DNA of 64,000 bases from Halovulum dunhuangense (GCF_013093415.1 NZ_JABFBC010000001.1:868001-932000); one strand, 5' to 3'. Counted from the first letter of the stretch, positions 15,315 through 25,211 are shown. A program made the numbers and translations. The notes: generated from the letters alone by a model not told the origin.

Positions 15315-17213
15315 ATGAGCCCAGAAGACAACGTAACAGAAGGTTTCGATGAAGAAGGCCGCGCCGAAAAGCAGCGCGGGCATCGGCTTATCGCGGGCTA
15401 TGTGAAGCGGCTCGGCAACGGGCCGGGCGTGTACCGGATGCTCGACGCGCAAGGGGCTGTCCTCTACGTCGGCAAGGCGCGCAACCTGAAGAAACGGGTG
15501 GCGAACTACGCCAAGCCCGCAGGCCATTCGGCGCGGATCGGCCGGATGATCGCCGCGACCGCCTCGATGATGTTCCTGTCGACCGAGACGGAAACCGAGG
15601 CGCTGCTTCTCGAGCAGAACCTGATCAAGCAGCTCAAGCCCCGCTACAATGTCCTTCTGCGCGACGACAAGAGCTTCCCGAACATCCTGATCCCGGATGA
15701 CCATGCCTATCCGGCGATCCGGAAGCATCGCGGCATGAAGCGGGACCGGGGCAGCTATTTCGGTCCCTTCGCCAGCGCGGGCGCAGTCAACCGGACACTG
15801 AACCAGCTGCAAAAGGCGTTCCTGCTGCGCAACTGCACGGATGCGATGTTCGAAAGCCGGACGCGCCCCTGCCTTCAGTACCAGATCAAGCGCTGCTCGG
15901 CGCCTTGCGTCGGCTACATCACGGCCGAGGACTATGCCCGCGACCTCGACGATGCGAAGCGCTTCCTTCAGGGCCGTACCACCAAGGTGCAGGCGGAACT
16001 GGCCGCGCAGATGCAGCAGGCCTCCGAGGCGATGGAGTTCGAGCGCGCGGCCGCCCTGCGCGACCGGATCCGGGCGCTGACCCATGTGCAGTCCGGCCAG
16101 AGCATCAACCCCCAGGGCGTGACCGAGGCCGATGTCATCGCGCTCCACCAGGAGGGGGGGCAGGCCTGCGTCGAGGTGTTCTTCATCCGCGCCAACCAGA
16201 ACTGGGGCAACCGGGCCTACTTTCCGCGCCTGTCCGCCGGGACCGAGCCGGGCGAGGTGCTGGAAGCGTTCCTCGCCCAGTTCTACGACAACAAGACGCC
16301 GCCGGTGCAGATCCTGCTCAGCCATCCGGTGGACAACGAGGATCTGATCACCGAGGCGCTGAGTGCGCGGCTGGGCCGAAAGGTGGCGCTGCATGTGCCG
16401 CAGCGTGGTGAGAAGGCGCAGCTCGTGGAAAGTGCGCTGCGCAACGCGCGCGAGGCGCTGGGCCGCCGCATGGCCGAAAGCGCCAGCCAGCAGCGTCTGC
16501 TCGAGGGGCTGGCCAATGCCTTTGACCTGGACGGCCCGCCGCAGCGGATCGAGGTCTATGACAACTCCCACATCCAGGGCACCGATGCCGTTGGCGGCAT
16601 GATCGTCGCGGGGCCCGAGGGTTTCCTCAAGTCGCAGTACCGCAAGTTCAACATCCGCTCAAAGGATCTGACCCCGGGCGACGATTTCGGCATGATGCGC
16701 GAGGTGCTGGAGCGCCGTTTCGCGCGGCTGCTGAAAGAGGATCCCGAGCGGCAGGGCGACGCCTGGCCGGACCTGTTGCTGATCGACGGCGGTGCCGGGC
16801 AGGTGTCGGCCGTGGCCGAGGTCATGCGCGAGATGGGCGTTTCCGACATTGCCATGGTCGGCGTGGCCAAGGGGCTCGACCGCGATGCCGGCAAGGAAGA
16901 GTTCCACCGTCCCGGCCAACGCCCGTTCGCGCTGCCGCATCGCGACCCGGTGCTGTATTTCATCCAGCGCCTGCGCGACGAGGCGCATCGCTGGGCCATC
17001 GGGGCACACCGGGCGAAGCGCGCGAAATCCGTCAGCCGCACGCCACTCGATGACATTCCCGGCGTGGGGGCCACCCGCAAGCGTGCGCTCTTGGCCCATT
17101 TCGGATCGGCCAAGGCGGTGTCGCGCGCGGGGCTTGCCGATCTGAAGGCTGTCGAGGGCATATCGGATTCGATGGCCGAGACGATCTACGCCCATTTCCA
17201 TGAGGCTGGATGA
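15315..17213 (+). CDS. uvrC: Excinuclease ABC subunit C
   Basis: A 632-residue nucleotide-excision-repair nuclease that cuts on both sides of a lesion loaded by UvrA/UvrB. Domains in order: GIY-YIG nuclease (about 35-115; GPGVYRML and [14 protein letters not shown]), a cysteine-rich region, UVR motif that binds UvrB (about 220-255), the RNase H-like C-terminal nuclease (about 400-560; [16 protein letters not shown]), and tandem helix-hairpin-helix at the end ([28 protein letters not shown]). It probably starts the transcript that continues into pgsA, moaD and moaE, and has an unusual long leader. Confidence 0.95.
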   Translation: MSPEDNVTEGFDEEGRAEKQRGHRLIAGYVKRLGNGPGVYRMLDAQGAVLYVGKARNLKKRVANYAKPAGHSARIGRMIAATASMMFLSTETETEALLLEQNLIKQLKPRYNVLLRDDKSFPNILIPDDHAYPAIRKHRGMKRDRGSYFGPFASAGAVNRTLNQLQKAFLLRNCTDAMFESRTRPCLQYQIKRCSAPCVGYITAEDYARDLDDAKRFLQGRTTKVQAELAAQMQQASEAMEFERAAALRDRIRALTHVQSGQSINPQGVTEADVIALHQEGGQACVEVFFIRANQNWGNRAYFPRLSAGTEPGEVLEAFLAQFYDNKTPPVQILLSHPVDNEDLITEALSARLGRKVALHVPQRGEKAQLVESALRNAREALGRRMAESASQQRLLEGLANAFDLDGPPQRIEVYDNSHIQGTDAVGGMIVAGPEGFLKSQYRKFNIRSKDLTPGDDFGMMREVLERRFARLLKEDPERQGDAWPDLLLIDGGAGQVSAVAEVMREMGVSDIAMVGVAKGLDRDAGKEEFHRPGQRPFALPHRDPVLYFIQRLRDEAHRWAIGAHRAKRAKSVSRTPLDDIPGVGATRKRALLAHFGSAKAVSRAGLADLKAVEGISDSMAETIYAHFHEAG

Positions 17214-17292
17214 AAAGGCACTGCGCGCCCCTGCCTCTTGAACCGGCAGCGCAGTCCCGCGATAAGAGGCCGACCGGCCCCCGGAGAATGAC

Positions 17293-17961
17293 ATGCGCTG
17301 GACCATTCCGAACATCCTGACCGTCGGCCGGCTGGTCGCAGCCCCGGCCTTTGCGCTGGTGTTCGTCCTGGTGCCCCGGCCGCTGGCGGATCTGGTCGCG
17401 CTGCTTCTGTTCATCGGGGCCGCCCTGACAGACTATCTCGACGGCTGGCTGGCCCGCCGCTGGGGGCAGGTGTCGAATTTCGGGCGCATGCTGGACCCGA
17501 TCGCCGACAAGGCGATGGTGGTGATCGCGCTCGCCGTGGTGATGGGGCTGAGCGGCATGAACACGCTCGTGCTGATCCCCGCGACCGTGATCCTGTTCCG
17601 GGAGGTCTTCGTCTCGGGGCTGCGGGAGTTCCTCGGCGCGCAGGCGGGGCTGCTCAAGGTGACGCGGCTGGCGAAGTGGAAGACCACCGTGCAGATGTTC
17701 GCGCTGCCCGCGCTTCTCGTCACGCTGATGCTTCAGGCACAGATCGAAGCGATATATTACGCGATGGAGCCGGCCCGTTTCGAGGCCATCCTCGCCGGGC
17801 AGGGGACCGACCCCCTTGGGCTGCGCCTGTTGTCGTTCCTATATGATGTGATGCATGTCGCGGGCCTGGTGCTGCTGTGGCTGGCCGCGCTTCTGACGGC
17901 GGTGACGGGCCTCGATTATTTCGTGAAATCCCTGCCCTATCTGAGGGAGGCCAAGGAATGA
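17293..17961 (+). CDS. pgsA: CDP-diacylglycerol--glycerol-3-phosphate 3-phosphatidyltransferase
   Basis: A 222-residue inner-membrane enzyme making phosphatidylglycerophosphate, the precursor of phosphatidylglycerol and cardiolipin. The CDP-alcohol phosphotransferase signature is complete: aspartates in DYLDGWLARR and, eleven residues on, GRMLDPIADK (DGX2ARX8GX3DX3D pattern). About five to six membrane segments. GGAGAATGAC precedes the ATG. Its stop overlaps the moaD start (ATGA). Confidence 0.93.
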   Translation: MRWTIPNILTVGRLVAAPAFALVFVLVPRPLADLVALLLFIGAALTDYLDGWLARRWGQVSNFGRMLDPIADKAMVVIALAVVMGLSGMNTLVLIPATVILFREVFVSGLREFLGAQAGLLKVTRLAKWKTTVQMFALPALLVTLMLQAQIEAIYYAMEPARFEAILAGQGTDPLGLRLLSFLYDVMHVAGLVLLWLAALLTAVTGLDYFVKSLPYLREAKE

Positions 17962-18209
17962 CGCTGGACGTTCTCTATTTCGCCTGGGTCCGCGAACGGA
18001 TCGGTATGCCGCGCGAACGTGTCGAGACCGATGCCGCGACCGTTGCCGATCTGATCGACGAGCTGCGCGGGCGCGAAGAACGATACGCCGTGGCCTTTTC
18101 AGACATGGGCGCCATACGCGTGGCGCTGGACCAGGATCTGGCGGAACTGGATGCGCCGCTCGCGGGTGTCCGCGAGGTGGCGTTCTTTCCGCCGATGACG
18201 GGCGGCTGA
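17958..18209 (+). CDS. moaD: Molybdopterin synthase sulfur carrier subunit
   Basis: An 83-residue ubiquitin-fold protein ending in GG, the glycine whose thiocarboxylate carries sulfur into molybdopterin. The start overlaps the pgsA stop by four bases. FFPPMTGG at the end is the typical MoaD tail. It works with MoaE, encoded three bases downstream. Confidence 0.92.
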   Translation: MTLDVLYFAWVRERIGMPRERVETDAATVADLIDELRGREERYAVAFSDMGAIRVALDQDLAELDAPLAGVREVAFFPPMTGG

Positions 18210-18212
18210 GCC

Positions 18213-18665
18213 GTGGCGGTACGGGTCCAGGACGCAGATTTCGACCTGGCGGCCGAGCTGCGCGCATTGCGCGACGGACGCCGGGACATCGGCGCGATCG
18301 TCACCTTCACCGGGCTGGTGCGCGACATGGCCCACGGTGCCCCCATCGATGCGATGACGCTGGAGCATTACCCCGGCATGACCGAGCGCGCACTGGAGCA
18401 GATCGAGGCCGAGGCCCGGACGCGCTGGGAACTTCAGGCTAGCCTGATCGTACACCGCTACGGCCCGCTTGCCCCGGGCGATCAGATCGTACTGGTCGCG
18501 ACCGCCTCGCCGCACCGGCACGACGCCTTTGCGGCGGCTCAGTTCCTGATGGATTACCTCAAGTCCCGCGCCCCCTTCTGGAAGAAGGAAGGCACGCCCG
18601 ATGGCGGGCGCTGGGTGGATGCACGGGATTCGGACGAGGAAGCGCTGGCGCGCTGGAAGGCCTGA
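18213..18665 (+). CDS. moaE: Molybdopterin synthase catalytic subunit
   Basis: A 150-residue protein that converts precursor Z (cyclic pyranopterin monophosphate) to molybdopterin with sulfur from MoaD. LEHYPGM, VHRYGPLAPGD and KSRAPFWKKE are the MoaE substrate- and MoaD-binding motifs; the lysines of the last are the active-site residues. The start is GTG, three bases after the moaD stop. It is convergent with the next gene, three bases apart. Confidence 0.93.
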   Translation: MAVRVQDADFDLAAELRALRDGRRDIGAIVTFTGLVRDMAHGAPIDAMTLEHYPGMTERALEQIEAEARTRWELQASLIVHRYGPLAPGDQIVLVATASPHRHDAFAAAQFLMDYLKSRAPFWKKEGTPDGGRWVDARDSDEEALARWKA

Positions 18666-18668
18666 CGC

Positions 18669-19004
18669 TCAGCCGGCCTGTCCGGCCTTCAGGCTTTCCA
18701 GTTCCGCCTCAAGCTCGCGGACGCTGGCGCGCGCGTCGCGCAGCCCGTCCATAGTGGCGCTCAGTTCCGCCTGGGCCTGGGCCAGCTTGCCGCCCAGCTC
18801 GCGCTCGATTTCCGACTGCCTCGCGATGGCCTCGTCGCGCTGCGCCTCGCAGCTGCGGGCATACTCGGCCCATTCGCTGTCTGCCTTCGGCTCTGGCGGC
18901 GGCGGCGGGTTCAGAAGCTCGTAGACCCAGCGCAGCGTCCAGCCAAGGATCAGTGCGAAAAGCAGCGCCGCTGCGGCGATGAGTGTGAGCTGCGTGCGGT
19001 CCAT
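18669..19004 (-). CDS. Membrane-anchored coiled-coil protein of unknown function
   Basis: A 111-residue protein with one transmembrane helix (about residues 7-29), a proline run (NPPPPPEPK), and a long acidic/alanine-rich helix predicted to form a coiled coil from about residue 45 to the end. No catalytic motif. It begins two bases after the stop of the OmpA-family gene, and its ribosome site (GAAGGAA) overlaps the end of that gene, so the two are translated together and may form one envelope assembly. Confidence 0.75.
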   Translation of the reverse strand: MDRTQLTLIAAAALLFALILGWTLRWVYELLNPPPPPEPKADSEWAEYARSCEAQRDEAIARQSEIERELGGKLAQAQAELSATMDGLRDARASVRELEAELESLKAGQAG

Positions 19005-19006
19005 GC

Positions 19007-21259
19007 TCAGTTTCCTTCGCCTGCCGAGACGCTTTCCGGTCGTGGCATCGGTCGGGGCGGCGCGTCGGGATCCGGCTCCGCAGCGGGCGGTGCATCGGGT
19101 TCGCCGCCGGCCTCTTCCGTGGCGTCTGCCGGTGCATCCTCTGATCCCGCGGGTGCGTTTTCCGCAGCGTCCCCGACGGTCGGGGCCGGTTCCTGCGCCG
19201 GCTCGTCGGATGCCGCGACGCTTGCCGCCGCATCGTTTCCAGCCGCATCCTGCGCCTCGGGCAGTACCGTCGCGGGATCGGTTCCGGCGGGCACCACGAT
19301 CACCGTGGGGCTTTCGCCCCGCGACGTCTCGATCCCGGTATCCTCCTGGGTCTCGTCCTCGGCCTGCAGGATTTCGCCTGCTTCGGTATCGGCTTCCACC
19401 TCGTCCTCGCCGGGAACGAGCGAAAAGGCGATCCTCCGGTTCATGGCGCGGCCCTCTTCGGTGCCATTGTCGGCGATCGGCTCGCTCTCGCCATACCCGC
19501 GGGCGTAGAGGAACACGGTGTCAACGCCGCGTTCAAGCAGCGCCGCGAGCACGGCGTCGGCCCGCGCCTGGCTGAGTGCCATGTTGCCGCTCTCGCTGCC
19601 CTGGCTGTCGGTATGGCCGCCGATCTCGAACCGCGCCCCGGGACATTCCTGAAGGATCGTGGCCAGCCGATCGACGATCGGCAGGCTCGTCTCGTCGATC
19701 GAGGTCTCTCCCGGCGGGAAGCTGATCTGCGCCGCCTCCAGGACGAGCGTCAGGCGCTCCGCGCAGAGAACGGCGGGCACGGCCAGCACCTGGTCCACGA
19801 GCAACTGCTCGTCGGTCCAGACATCCAGCGCCACGGCAGTGTCCGGAAGCCGCTCGGCCAGCACGTCGCGCAGCCTGTCCTGCACCTCGTCGCTGGGTGT
19901 CGTCCCGGTCAGCTTCACTTCGGTCGCCGTGATCTCGAGCTGGCCGGTCTGCAAAAGCCCCAGCCCCTCGAGCCCGCCGACGACGCGGGCCGACCAGCCG
20001 CCCGGCAGATCGTCGCGGATCACCGTTTCGTTGATCACCGTGTCGAAGCCGAACTTCGCTTCGGCAAGGGTCTCCGCAGTCTGGCCCAGCTGTTCGTCCG
20101 GCACGTCGCCGCGCAACCGGACGGCGCCGTCCTCGGTGCGCACCGCGATGAAATGCGGCGGTGCGACTTCCTCGACCACCTCCGGCTCGGGCGGGGGGGG
20201 CAGGGCGGCAGACAGCGAGAATACCTTGGGCAGGGTGGCGCGCAGTTCATCGACCGCGCGATCGAACGCTATCGGCTCCATGCCCGCAGGGCCGGTCAGG
20301 GCGATGTCCTGATCCACGATGTCGAGCGTGCCCTCGCCCAATGCGCCCAGGGCAGAGATCCCCGCGGCAACGGCCAGGCCCCATTCGGGGCTCGGGGCCC
20401 CCAGGCCCAGCGCGCAATCGGGTTCCGAGCCCAGCACGGACGCGGCAGCAAGGATGCGATCGCGCCCGGCCTCCGTCTCGGCGGTGCAGCCGCTGACCTG
20501 GAGACCGGTGTCCGATGCGAGTGTCGCGCGGAACACGAAGGGGGCGATGACCGCGCGGGGCACGGAAAGGTCGGTTTCCAGCGTCACCGTCTCGGGGCGT
20601 TCCGCGGCCAGCGCCTCCAGCACGGCCTGACGCTCCTCCAGCGACTCGACGCTGCCCGAAAGGCTGACCCGGCCGGGGCTGACGGTGATCCGCGCCTGTT
20701 CCAGCCGTTCGAGCGCCAGAAGCGCGAAGGCAAGGCTTTCGTCCCAGCCCGCAGCGGGGCGACCGGGGCCGGGCTCAAGCATGTCGGTGACGCTGTATGC
20801 GGCAAGCCGCGCCGCCAGCCCGTCGTCGCCCGTGGCTGCCTCTGGCGCCTCGCCGAACAGGGTCACGAGCGGGCCGTTGCGCAGTATCTCGATCCGGTGC
20901 GTACCGGCCGGTGCCGCTTCGGCCGCTTCGGCTGCCGCGGGGCGTGGCATGGGCGAAGCGATCTGGCTTGCCGCCGCGACCGTCGTCGTGTCGGCAATCC
21001 GGATACCGGCAGCGGCCCCGCCGATGCGCGCCAGCGTCTCGATCTGGGCCTGCGGGCTCGGGGCCTCGCCGCTCAGGACAAGGATGGCACCGTCGGGTCG
21101 AAGCGTGAGCCAGTCGTCCTCGGGTGCCAGGACCGCCTCGACCCGCGCGACGGCCTGCTGTTCCAGCAGGCCCACTGCGACGCTCGCCGACACGAGTGCG
21201 CCACCGGTGCCTGCGGCAAGCGCAGCCGCGGCGAAGATCAGGGCTTTTCTGGTGGGCAC
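19007..21259 (-). CDS. Large OmpA-family envelope protein with BON-like repeats
   Basis: A 750-residue protein. An N-terminal hydrophobic segment (about 7-30) is a signal anchor. Residues about 50-490 hold roughly six repeats of the form V-x-L-x-G-x-V/A followed by a helix (for example VSLSGSVESLEERQAVLEAL and VKLTGTTPSDEVQDRLRDVL), resembling BON domains. An OmpA C-terminal peptidoglycan-binding domain lies at about 500-610 (EIGGHTDSQGS, LSQARADAV, GYGESEPIADN, NRRI). The rest is a low-complexity Pro/Glu/Ala tail. It likely links membrane and peptidoglycan; precise function unknown. Coupled to the coiled-coil gene downstream. Confidence 0.85.
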   Translation of the reverse strand: MPTRKALIFAAAALAAGTGGALVSASVAVGLLEQQAVARVEAVLAPEDDWLTLRPDGAILVLSGEAPSPQAQIETLARIGGAAAGIRIADTTTVAAASQIASPMPRPAAAEAAEAAPAGTHRIEILRNGPLVTLFGEAPEAATGDDGLAARLAAYSVTDMLEPGPGRPAAGWDESLAFALLALERLEQARITVSPGRVSLSGSVESLEERQAVLEALAAERPETVTLETDLSVPRAVIAPFVFRATLASDTGLQVSGCTAETEAGRDRILAAASVLGSEPDCALGLGAPSPEWGLAVAAGISALGALGEGTLDIVDQDIALTGPAGMEPIAFDRAVDELRATLPKVFSLSAALPPPPEPEVVEEVAPPHFIAVRTEDGAVRLRGDVPDEQLGQTAETLAEAKFGFDTVINETVIRDDLPGGWSARVVGGLEGLGLLQTGQLEITATEVKLTGTTPSDEVQDRLRDVLAERLPDTAVALDVWTDEQLLVDQVLAVPAVLCAERLTLVLEAAQISFPPGETSIDETSLPIVDRLATILQECPGARFEIGGHTDSQGSESGNMALSQARADAVLAALLERGVDTVFLYARGYGESEPIADNGTEEGRAMNRRIAFSLVPGEDEVEADTEAGEILQAEDETQEDTGIETSRGESPTVIVVPAGTDPATVLPEAQDAAGNDAAASVAASDEPAQEPAPTVGDAAENAPAGSEDAPADATEEAGGEPDAPPAAEPDPDAPPRPMPRPESVSAGEGN

Positions 21260-21317
21260 CGCGTGACTCCCGGGCGGTTGGATACCGACGGCACCCTATT
21301 GAGTCGATACCGGCGGA

Positions 21318-22310
21318 TCAAGCCGACATCCCCCCCAGCAGCGCGGCAAGCAGGAAACCCGCCACCGGGATCAGGCCGGCCTCCCGGTTGGCGCGGAACA
21401 GCCGCAGGCAGGTCGGGTTGTCGTCGATGTCCAGATGCCGGATCTGCCACGCCAGATGCCACCCGAAGGCCCATGCCGCGCCGATGCCCGCGATCAGCGC
21501 AACGCCGCCCGCCTTTGCCAGAAGCGCCTGCGCTGCGGCCCAGGCCATCAGCAGGACGGCGACGACCAGGAACCAGAACAGCCATCGCGCTGTAGCGCCC
21601 CCGAACAGCCGTGCGGTGGACTTCACGCCGATCAGCGCGTCATCCTCCTTGTCCTGGTGCGCGTAGATCGTGTCGTAGAACAGGGTCCAGGCGATCCCGG
21701 CCAGGTACAACGCCACCGGCGCCGCCGACAGCGACCCGGTATGCGCCGCCCACCCAACCAGCGCGCCCCAGTTGAAGGCAAGGCCGAGGAACACCTGCGG
21801 CCACCAGGTGAAGCGCTTGGCGAAGGGATAGATCGCGACGAAGCCCAGCGACGCGCAGGCGAGGAGAATCGCGAATCCGTTGAAGGTGAGAAGGATCCCG
21901 AAGGCGATGAGGGCTTGCGCGCACATCCAGACGAAGGCGCCGCGCGGGCTGACCTGCCCCGATGGCAATGGCCTCGAGCGGGTCCGTGCCACGGCGGCGT
22001 CGATCTCTCGGTCGGCCAGGTCGTTCCAGGTGCAGCCCGCGCCCCGCATGAGGAACGCGCCCAGCGCGCACGCAAGTGCGATCCAGGCGTCCCCCCAACC
22101 CGCCGAGGCGGGGTCGGCCGCGATCGCAAGCGACAACCCCCACCAGCAGGGAAGCAGCAGCAGCCAGGTGCCGATGGGACGGTCGGCGCGGGACAGTCGA
22201 AGATAGGGCCGTGTGGCCCGCGGTGCATGGCGGTCCACCCAGTTGCGGTCGGTCGCATCCGCGACCCTTCCGTCGGGCCCGCCGTTCTGTATATGGTCCA
22301 GGTCGATCAT
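21318..22310 (-). CDS. ubiA: 4-hydroxybenzoate polyprenyltransferase
   Basis: A 330-residue membrane prenyltransferase that attaches the polyprenyl tail to 4-hydroxybenzoate in ubiquinone synthesis. The two Asp-rich motifs are NDLADREID and YDTIYAHQDKEDD, binding Mg-diphosphate; DRPIGTWLLLLPCWWG is the conserved first helix. It has about nine membrane segments. The N-terminal 40 residues are hydrophilic. Its start lies only 13 bases from the divergent rsmE start, so each promoter must lie inside or very near the other gene. Confidence 0.93.
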   Translation of the reverse strand: MIDLDHIQNGGPDGRVADATDRNWVDRHAPRATRPYLRLSRADRPIGTWLLLLPCWWGLSLAIAADPASAGWGDAWIALACALGAFLMRGAGCTWNDLADREIDAAVARTRSRPLPSGQVSPRGAFVWMCAQALIAFGILLTFNGFAILLACASLGFVAIYPFAKRFTWWPQVFLGLAFNWGALVGWAAHTGSLSAAPVALYLAGIAWTLFYDTIYAHQDKEDDALIGVKSTARLFGGATARWLFWFLVVAVLLMAWAAAQALLAKAGGVALIAGIGAAWAFGWHLAWQIRHLDIDDNPTCLRLFRANREAGLIPVAGFLLAALLGGMSA

Positions 22311-22323
22311 GGGACCGGAGTAT

Positions 22324-23061
22324 ATGACAGAGAATTCCCCGAAGATCAGGCTCTTTCTCGACGCGGCGCTGTCGGTCGGGCAGATGGTGGAACTGACGCC
22401 GGCGCAGACGCATTACCTTGGTGGCGTGATGCGCCGGGCGGCGGGACACGAGGTTGCGGTGTTCAACGGGCGCGATGGCGAGTGGCGCGCGGTGATCGAG
22501 GTGATGGAGAAGAAGCGCGCGCGGCTCCGCATCCTCGAGCAGACGGCGCCGCAGTTGGGCCCGCCCGACCTGTGGCTGATGTTCGCGCCCATCAAGAAGG
22601 CACGCACCGATTTCATCGTGGAGAAGGCGACCGAACTGGGCTGTGCGCGCATCCAGCCCGTGCTGACCCGCTTCACCAATGCCGAAAGGGTCCGCGTTGA
22701 CCGGCTTCAGGCCCATGCGGTCGAGGCGGCGGAGCAATGCGGCGGCACCTTCGTCCCCGAGGTCGCCGAGCCGGTCCGGCTGGACCGCCTGCTGGGCGAC
22801 TGGCCGGCCGACCGGCGGCTCATGTTCTGCGACGAGGCCCGCACAGCACTGCCGGTGGCCGAGGCGCTGGCAGGTGCCGGGGGCGGCCCCTGGGCCATTC
22901 TGGTCGGCCCCGAAGGCGGTTTCGCTTCGGACGAAGCCGCGCGGCTGCGCGCCATTCCCGGGGTCGTGCCCGTCACGCTGGGGCCGCGCATCCTGCGCGC
23001 CGACACCGCTGCCGCCGCGGCCATCACCGCCTGGCAGATGCAGCTTGGGGACTGGACGTGA
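22324..23061 (+). CDS. rsmE: 16S rRNA (uracil1498-N3)-methyltransferase
   Basis: A 245-residue SPOUT-fold methyltransferase modifying U1498 of 16S rRNA. An N-terminal PUA-like domain is followed by the SAM knot: ILVGPEGGFASDEAARL and the C-terminal VTLGPRILRADTAAAAAI. KKARTDFIVEKATELGCARI is the usual dimer/knot segment. I take the ATG at 22324, preceded by a purine-rich GGACCGGAG; an ATG five codons upstream is possible. Confidence 0.92.
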   Translation: MTENSPKIRLFLDAALSVGQMVELTPAQTHYLGGVMRRAAGHEVAVFNGRDGEWRAVIEVMEKKRARLRILEQTAPQLGPPDLWLMFAPIKKARTDFIVEKATELGCARIQPVLTRFTNAERVRVDRLQAHAVEAAEQCGGTFVPEVAEPVRLDRLLGDWPADRRLMFCDEARTALPVAEALAGAGGGPWAILVGPEGGFASDEAARLRAIPGVVPVTLGPRILRADTAAAAAITAWQMQLGDWT

Positions 23062-23242
23062 GCCCCGGACGACAGTCTGGCCCAACGACGCCCATGCTGG
23101 CCGGGGGCTGTCGGCATTCCGCGATCCGGGCGTCCCGACGCATCGCTGCTGCGCGGTGCCTGCGCCCATGTGAGCGCAATGCCAGCGGTGCCGACGCGGC
23201 GCCGGCCCCAGGGGCAGGAAGGGCCGTTACGGCGACGGTCCG

Positions 23243-23758
23243 ATGATCCGTCCCAAGGCCATCGCCACCCTTTCCCGTTGGTCAGAGCCTGCGATCTATG
23301 CGGGCGCAGGCGCGGTGGGGGCGTTGCTTCTGGTGCGCGGCGTCCAGCTTGGCGGCTGGCTGGTCATGGGGTTCGGCGCGGGCATCGTTGCCCTGTCGGC
23401 CCTGGCGGGGCTTGCCTGGTACCGGCGCACGCGGTTCCAGGGCGGGGGAACCGGTGCCGGGCTGGTCGAGATAGACGAACGTCGGGTCGGCTATCTTGGC
23501 CCGGAGGGCGGCGGCTTCGTCGATCTCGACGCCCTGTCGCGACTGGATCTGCTGACCCCGGGCGATCCGGGCGATGCGGTCTGGGTGCTGACCCATGACG
23601 ACGGGCTTCCCCTGCGGATCCCGCTGGGCGCGCGCGGCGCGGGGCGGCTGGTCGACGTCTTTTCCGCGCTGCCGGGGATCCGGATGGACGCGGCGCTGGC
23701 AGCGCTTGAGGCGCGGCGCGCCCAGCGCGTCGCGGTCTGGCGGCGGTCACTGCCCTGA
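23243..23758 (+). CDS. Membrane protein of unknown function
   Basis: A 171-residue protein with two hydrophobic segments (about 18-35 and 40-60) and a soluble C-terminal half with ERRVGYLGPEGGGFVDLDAL and LRIPLGARG. No known motif. It lies 181 bases after rsmE and 79 before gshA on the same strand. The layout (two helices then a PH-like beta-rich region) resembles small membrane-associated scaffolds, but that is only a shape resemblance. Confidence 0.7.
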   Translation: MIRPKAIATLSRWSEPAIYAGAGAVGALLLVRGVQLGGWLVMGFGAGIVALSALAGLAWYRRTRFQGGGTGAGLVEIDERRVGYLGPEGGGFVDLDALSRLDLLTPGDPGDAVWVLTHDDGLPLRIPLGARGAGRLVDVFSALPGIRMDAALAALEARRAQRVAVWRRSLP

Positions 23759-23837
23759 GGCTCTCGACCGCACCGCTTGCGGGATTATCTCGGAGCGTCT
23801 AAGCCCATGCGGGCGTATTGAAGAGGAAGCTGCGCCC

Positions 23838-25208
23838 ATGTCGATACCCCAGTCCGGCGGTGGCCCGATCGAGGATTTCTCCCAGCTTGCGAGCTATCTC
23901 GAGTCGGGCTGCAAACCTGTGGAATCGTGGCGTATCGGCACCGAGCACGAGAAATTCGGCTATTGCTACAAGGAGCGGCTGCCGCTGCCCTATGACGGTG
24001 CCTGCTCGATCCGGGCGATGCTGGAGGGGCTGCGCGAACGCTTCGGCTGGGAGCCGGTGCTCGAGGGTGGCAACATCATCGGGCTGGTGAAGAACGGCGC
24101 GAATGTCAGCCTGGAACCGGGTGGCCAACTGGAACTGTCCGGTGCGCCGCTGGAAACGATCCACGAGACCTGCGACGAGGTGAACCAGCACCTGCGCGAG
24201 GTGAAGGAGATCGCCGACCGCATCGGCGCCGGCTTCATCGGACTGGGCGCCGCCCCGGTCTGGACCCATGAACAGATGCCGATGATGCCCAAGGGGCGCT
24301 ACCGGCTGATGACCGATTACATGCAGCGCGTGGGCACCCACGGGCTTCAGATGATGTACCGGACCTGCACCGTGCAGGTGAACCTCGACTTTTCGTCCGA
24401 GGCGGACATGGTGCGGAAATTCCGGGTGGCGTTGGCGCTGCAACCGGTGGCGACTGCGCTTTTCGCCAACTCGCCCTTCTTCGAGGGCAAGCCCAACGGC
24501 TGGAAAAGCTGGCGCGCGCGGATCTGGCGGGACCTGGACCCCGCGCGGACCGGGATGCTGCCCTTCGTGTTCGAGGATGGCATGGGCTTCCAGCGTTACG
24601 TCGATTACGCGCTCGATGTGCCGATGTACTTCGTCTATCGCGACGGGAAATACATCAACGCGCTGGGCCAGTCGTTCCGCGATTTCCTGAAGGGCGAGTT
24701 GCCCGCCCTGCCGGGCGAGAAGCCGACGCTCAGCGACTGGGCCGACCACCTCACCACGATCTTCCCCGAGGCGCGGATCAAGAAATTCATGGAAATGCGC
24801 GGCGCCGATGGCGGCCCGTGGCGCAGGCTCTGCGCGCTGCCGGCCTTCTGGGTCGGGCTGCTCTACGACCGCTCGGCGCTCGATGGTGCGTGGGATATCG
24901 TGAAGGACTGGACGGCGGAGGAGCGCGACACGCTGCGCCTGGATGCGGCGAAGCTGGGGCTCGAGGCTGAGATCCGCGGCCGGTCGATGCGCGAGCTTGC
25001 GCGCGAGGTGCTGGCGGTGTCGCAGGCCGGGCTGGTGGCGCGGGCGCGCAAGGGCGCGGGCGGGCTCATCGCGGACGAGACGCATTTCCTGAATGCCCTG
25101 CACGAGACGGTGGAGTCCGGCCAGACCCCCGCGGACGAGATGCTGGCGAAGTATCACGGCGCCTGGGCGGGCGATCTGGACCGCGTCTACGCCGAATACA
25201 GCTACTGA
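23838..25208 (+). CDS. gshA: Glutamate--cysteine ligase (plant/alphaproteobacterial type)
   Basis: A 456-residue enzyme making gamma-glutamylcysteine, the first step to glutathione. RIGTEHEKFGY near residue 35, LVKNGANVSLEPGGQLELSG, and QMMYRTCTVQVNLDF are signatures of the GCS2/plant-type branch, which differs from enterobacterial GshA. AAGAGGAAGC precedes the ATG. A cytoplasmic enzyme; the following gene is convergent. Confidence 0.9.
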   Translation: MSIPQSGGGPIEDFSQLASYLESGCKPVESWRIGTEHEKFGYCYKERLPLPYDGACSIRAMLEGLRERFGWEPVLEGGNIIGLVKNGANVSLEPGGQLELSGAPLETIHETCDEVNQHLREVKEIADRIGAGFIGLGAAPVWTHEQMPMMPKGRYRLMTDYMQRVGTHGLQMMYRTCTVQVNLDFSSEADMVRKFRVALALQPVATALFANSPFFEGKPNGWKSWRARIWRDLDPARTGMLPFVFEDGMGFQRYVDYALDVPMYFVYRDGKYINALGQSFRDFLKGELPALPGEKPTLSDWADHLTTIFPEARIKKFMEMRGADGGPWRRLCALPAFWVGLLYDRSALDGAWDIVKDWTAEERDTLRLDAAKLGLEAEIRGRSMRELAREVLAVSQAGLVARARKGAGGLIADETHFLNALHETVESGQTPADEMLAKYHGAWAGDLDRVYAEYSY

Positions 25209-25211
25209 GAA

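Noticed and set aside
19613-21595. Plus-strand open frame across the OmpA-family gene
   Set aside because: Shadow frame with low-complexity Arg/Gln/Gly content; the OmpA motifs are on the minus strand.
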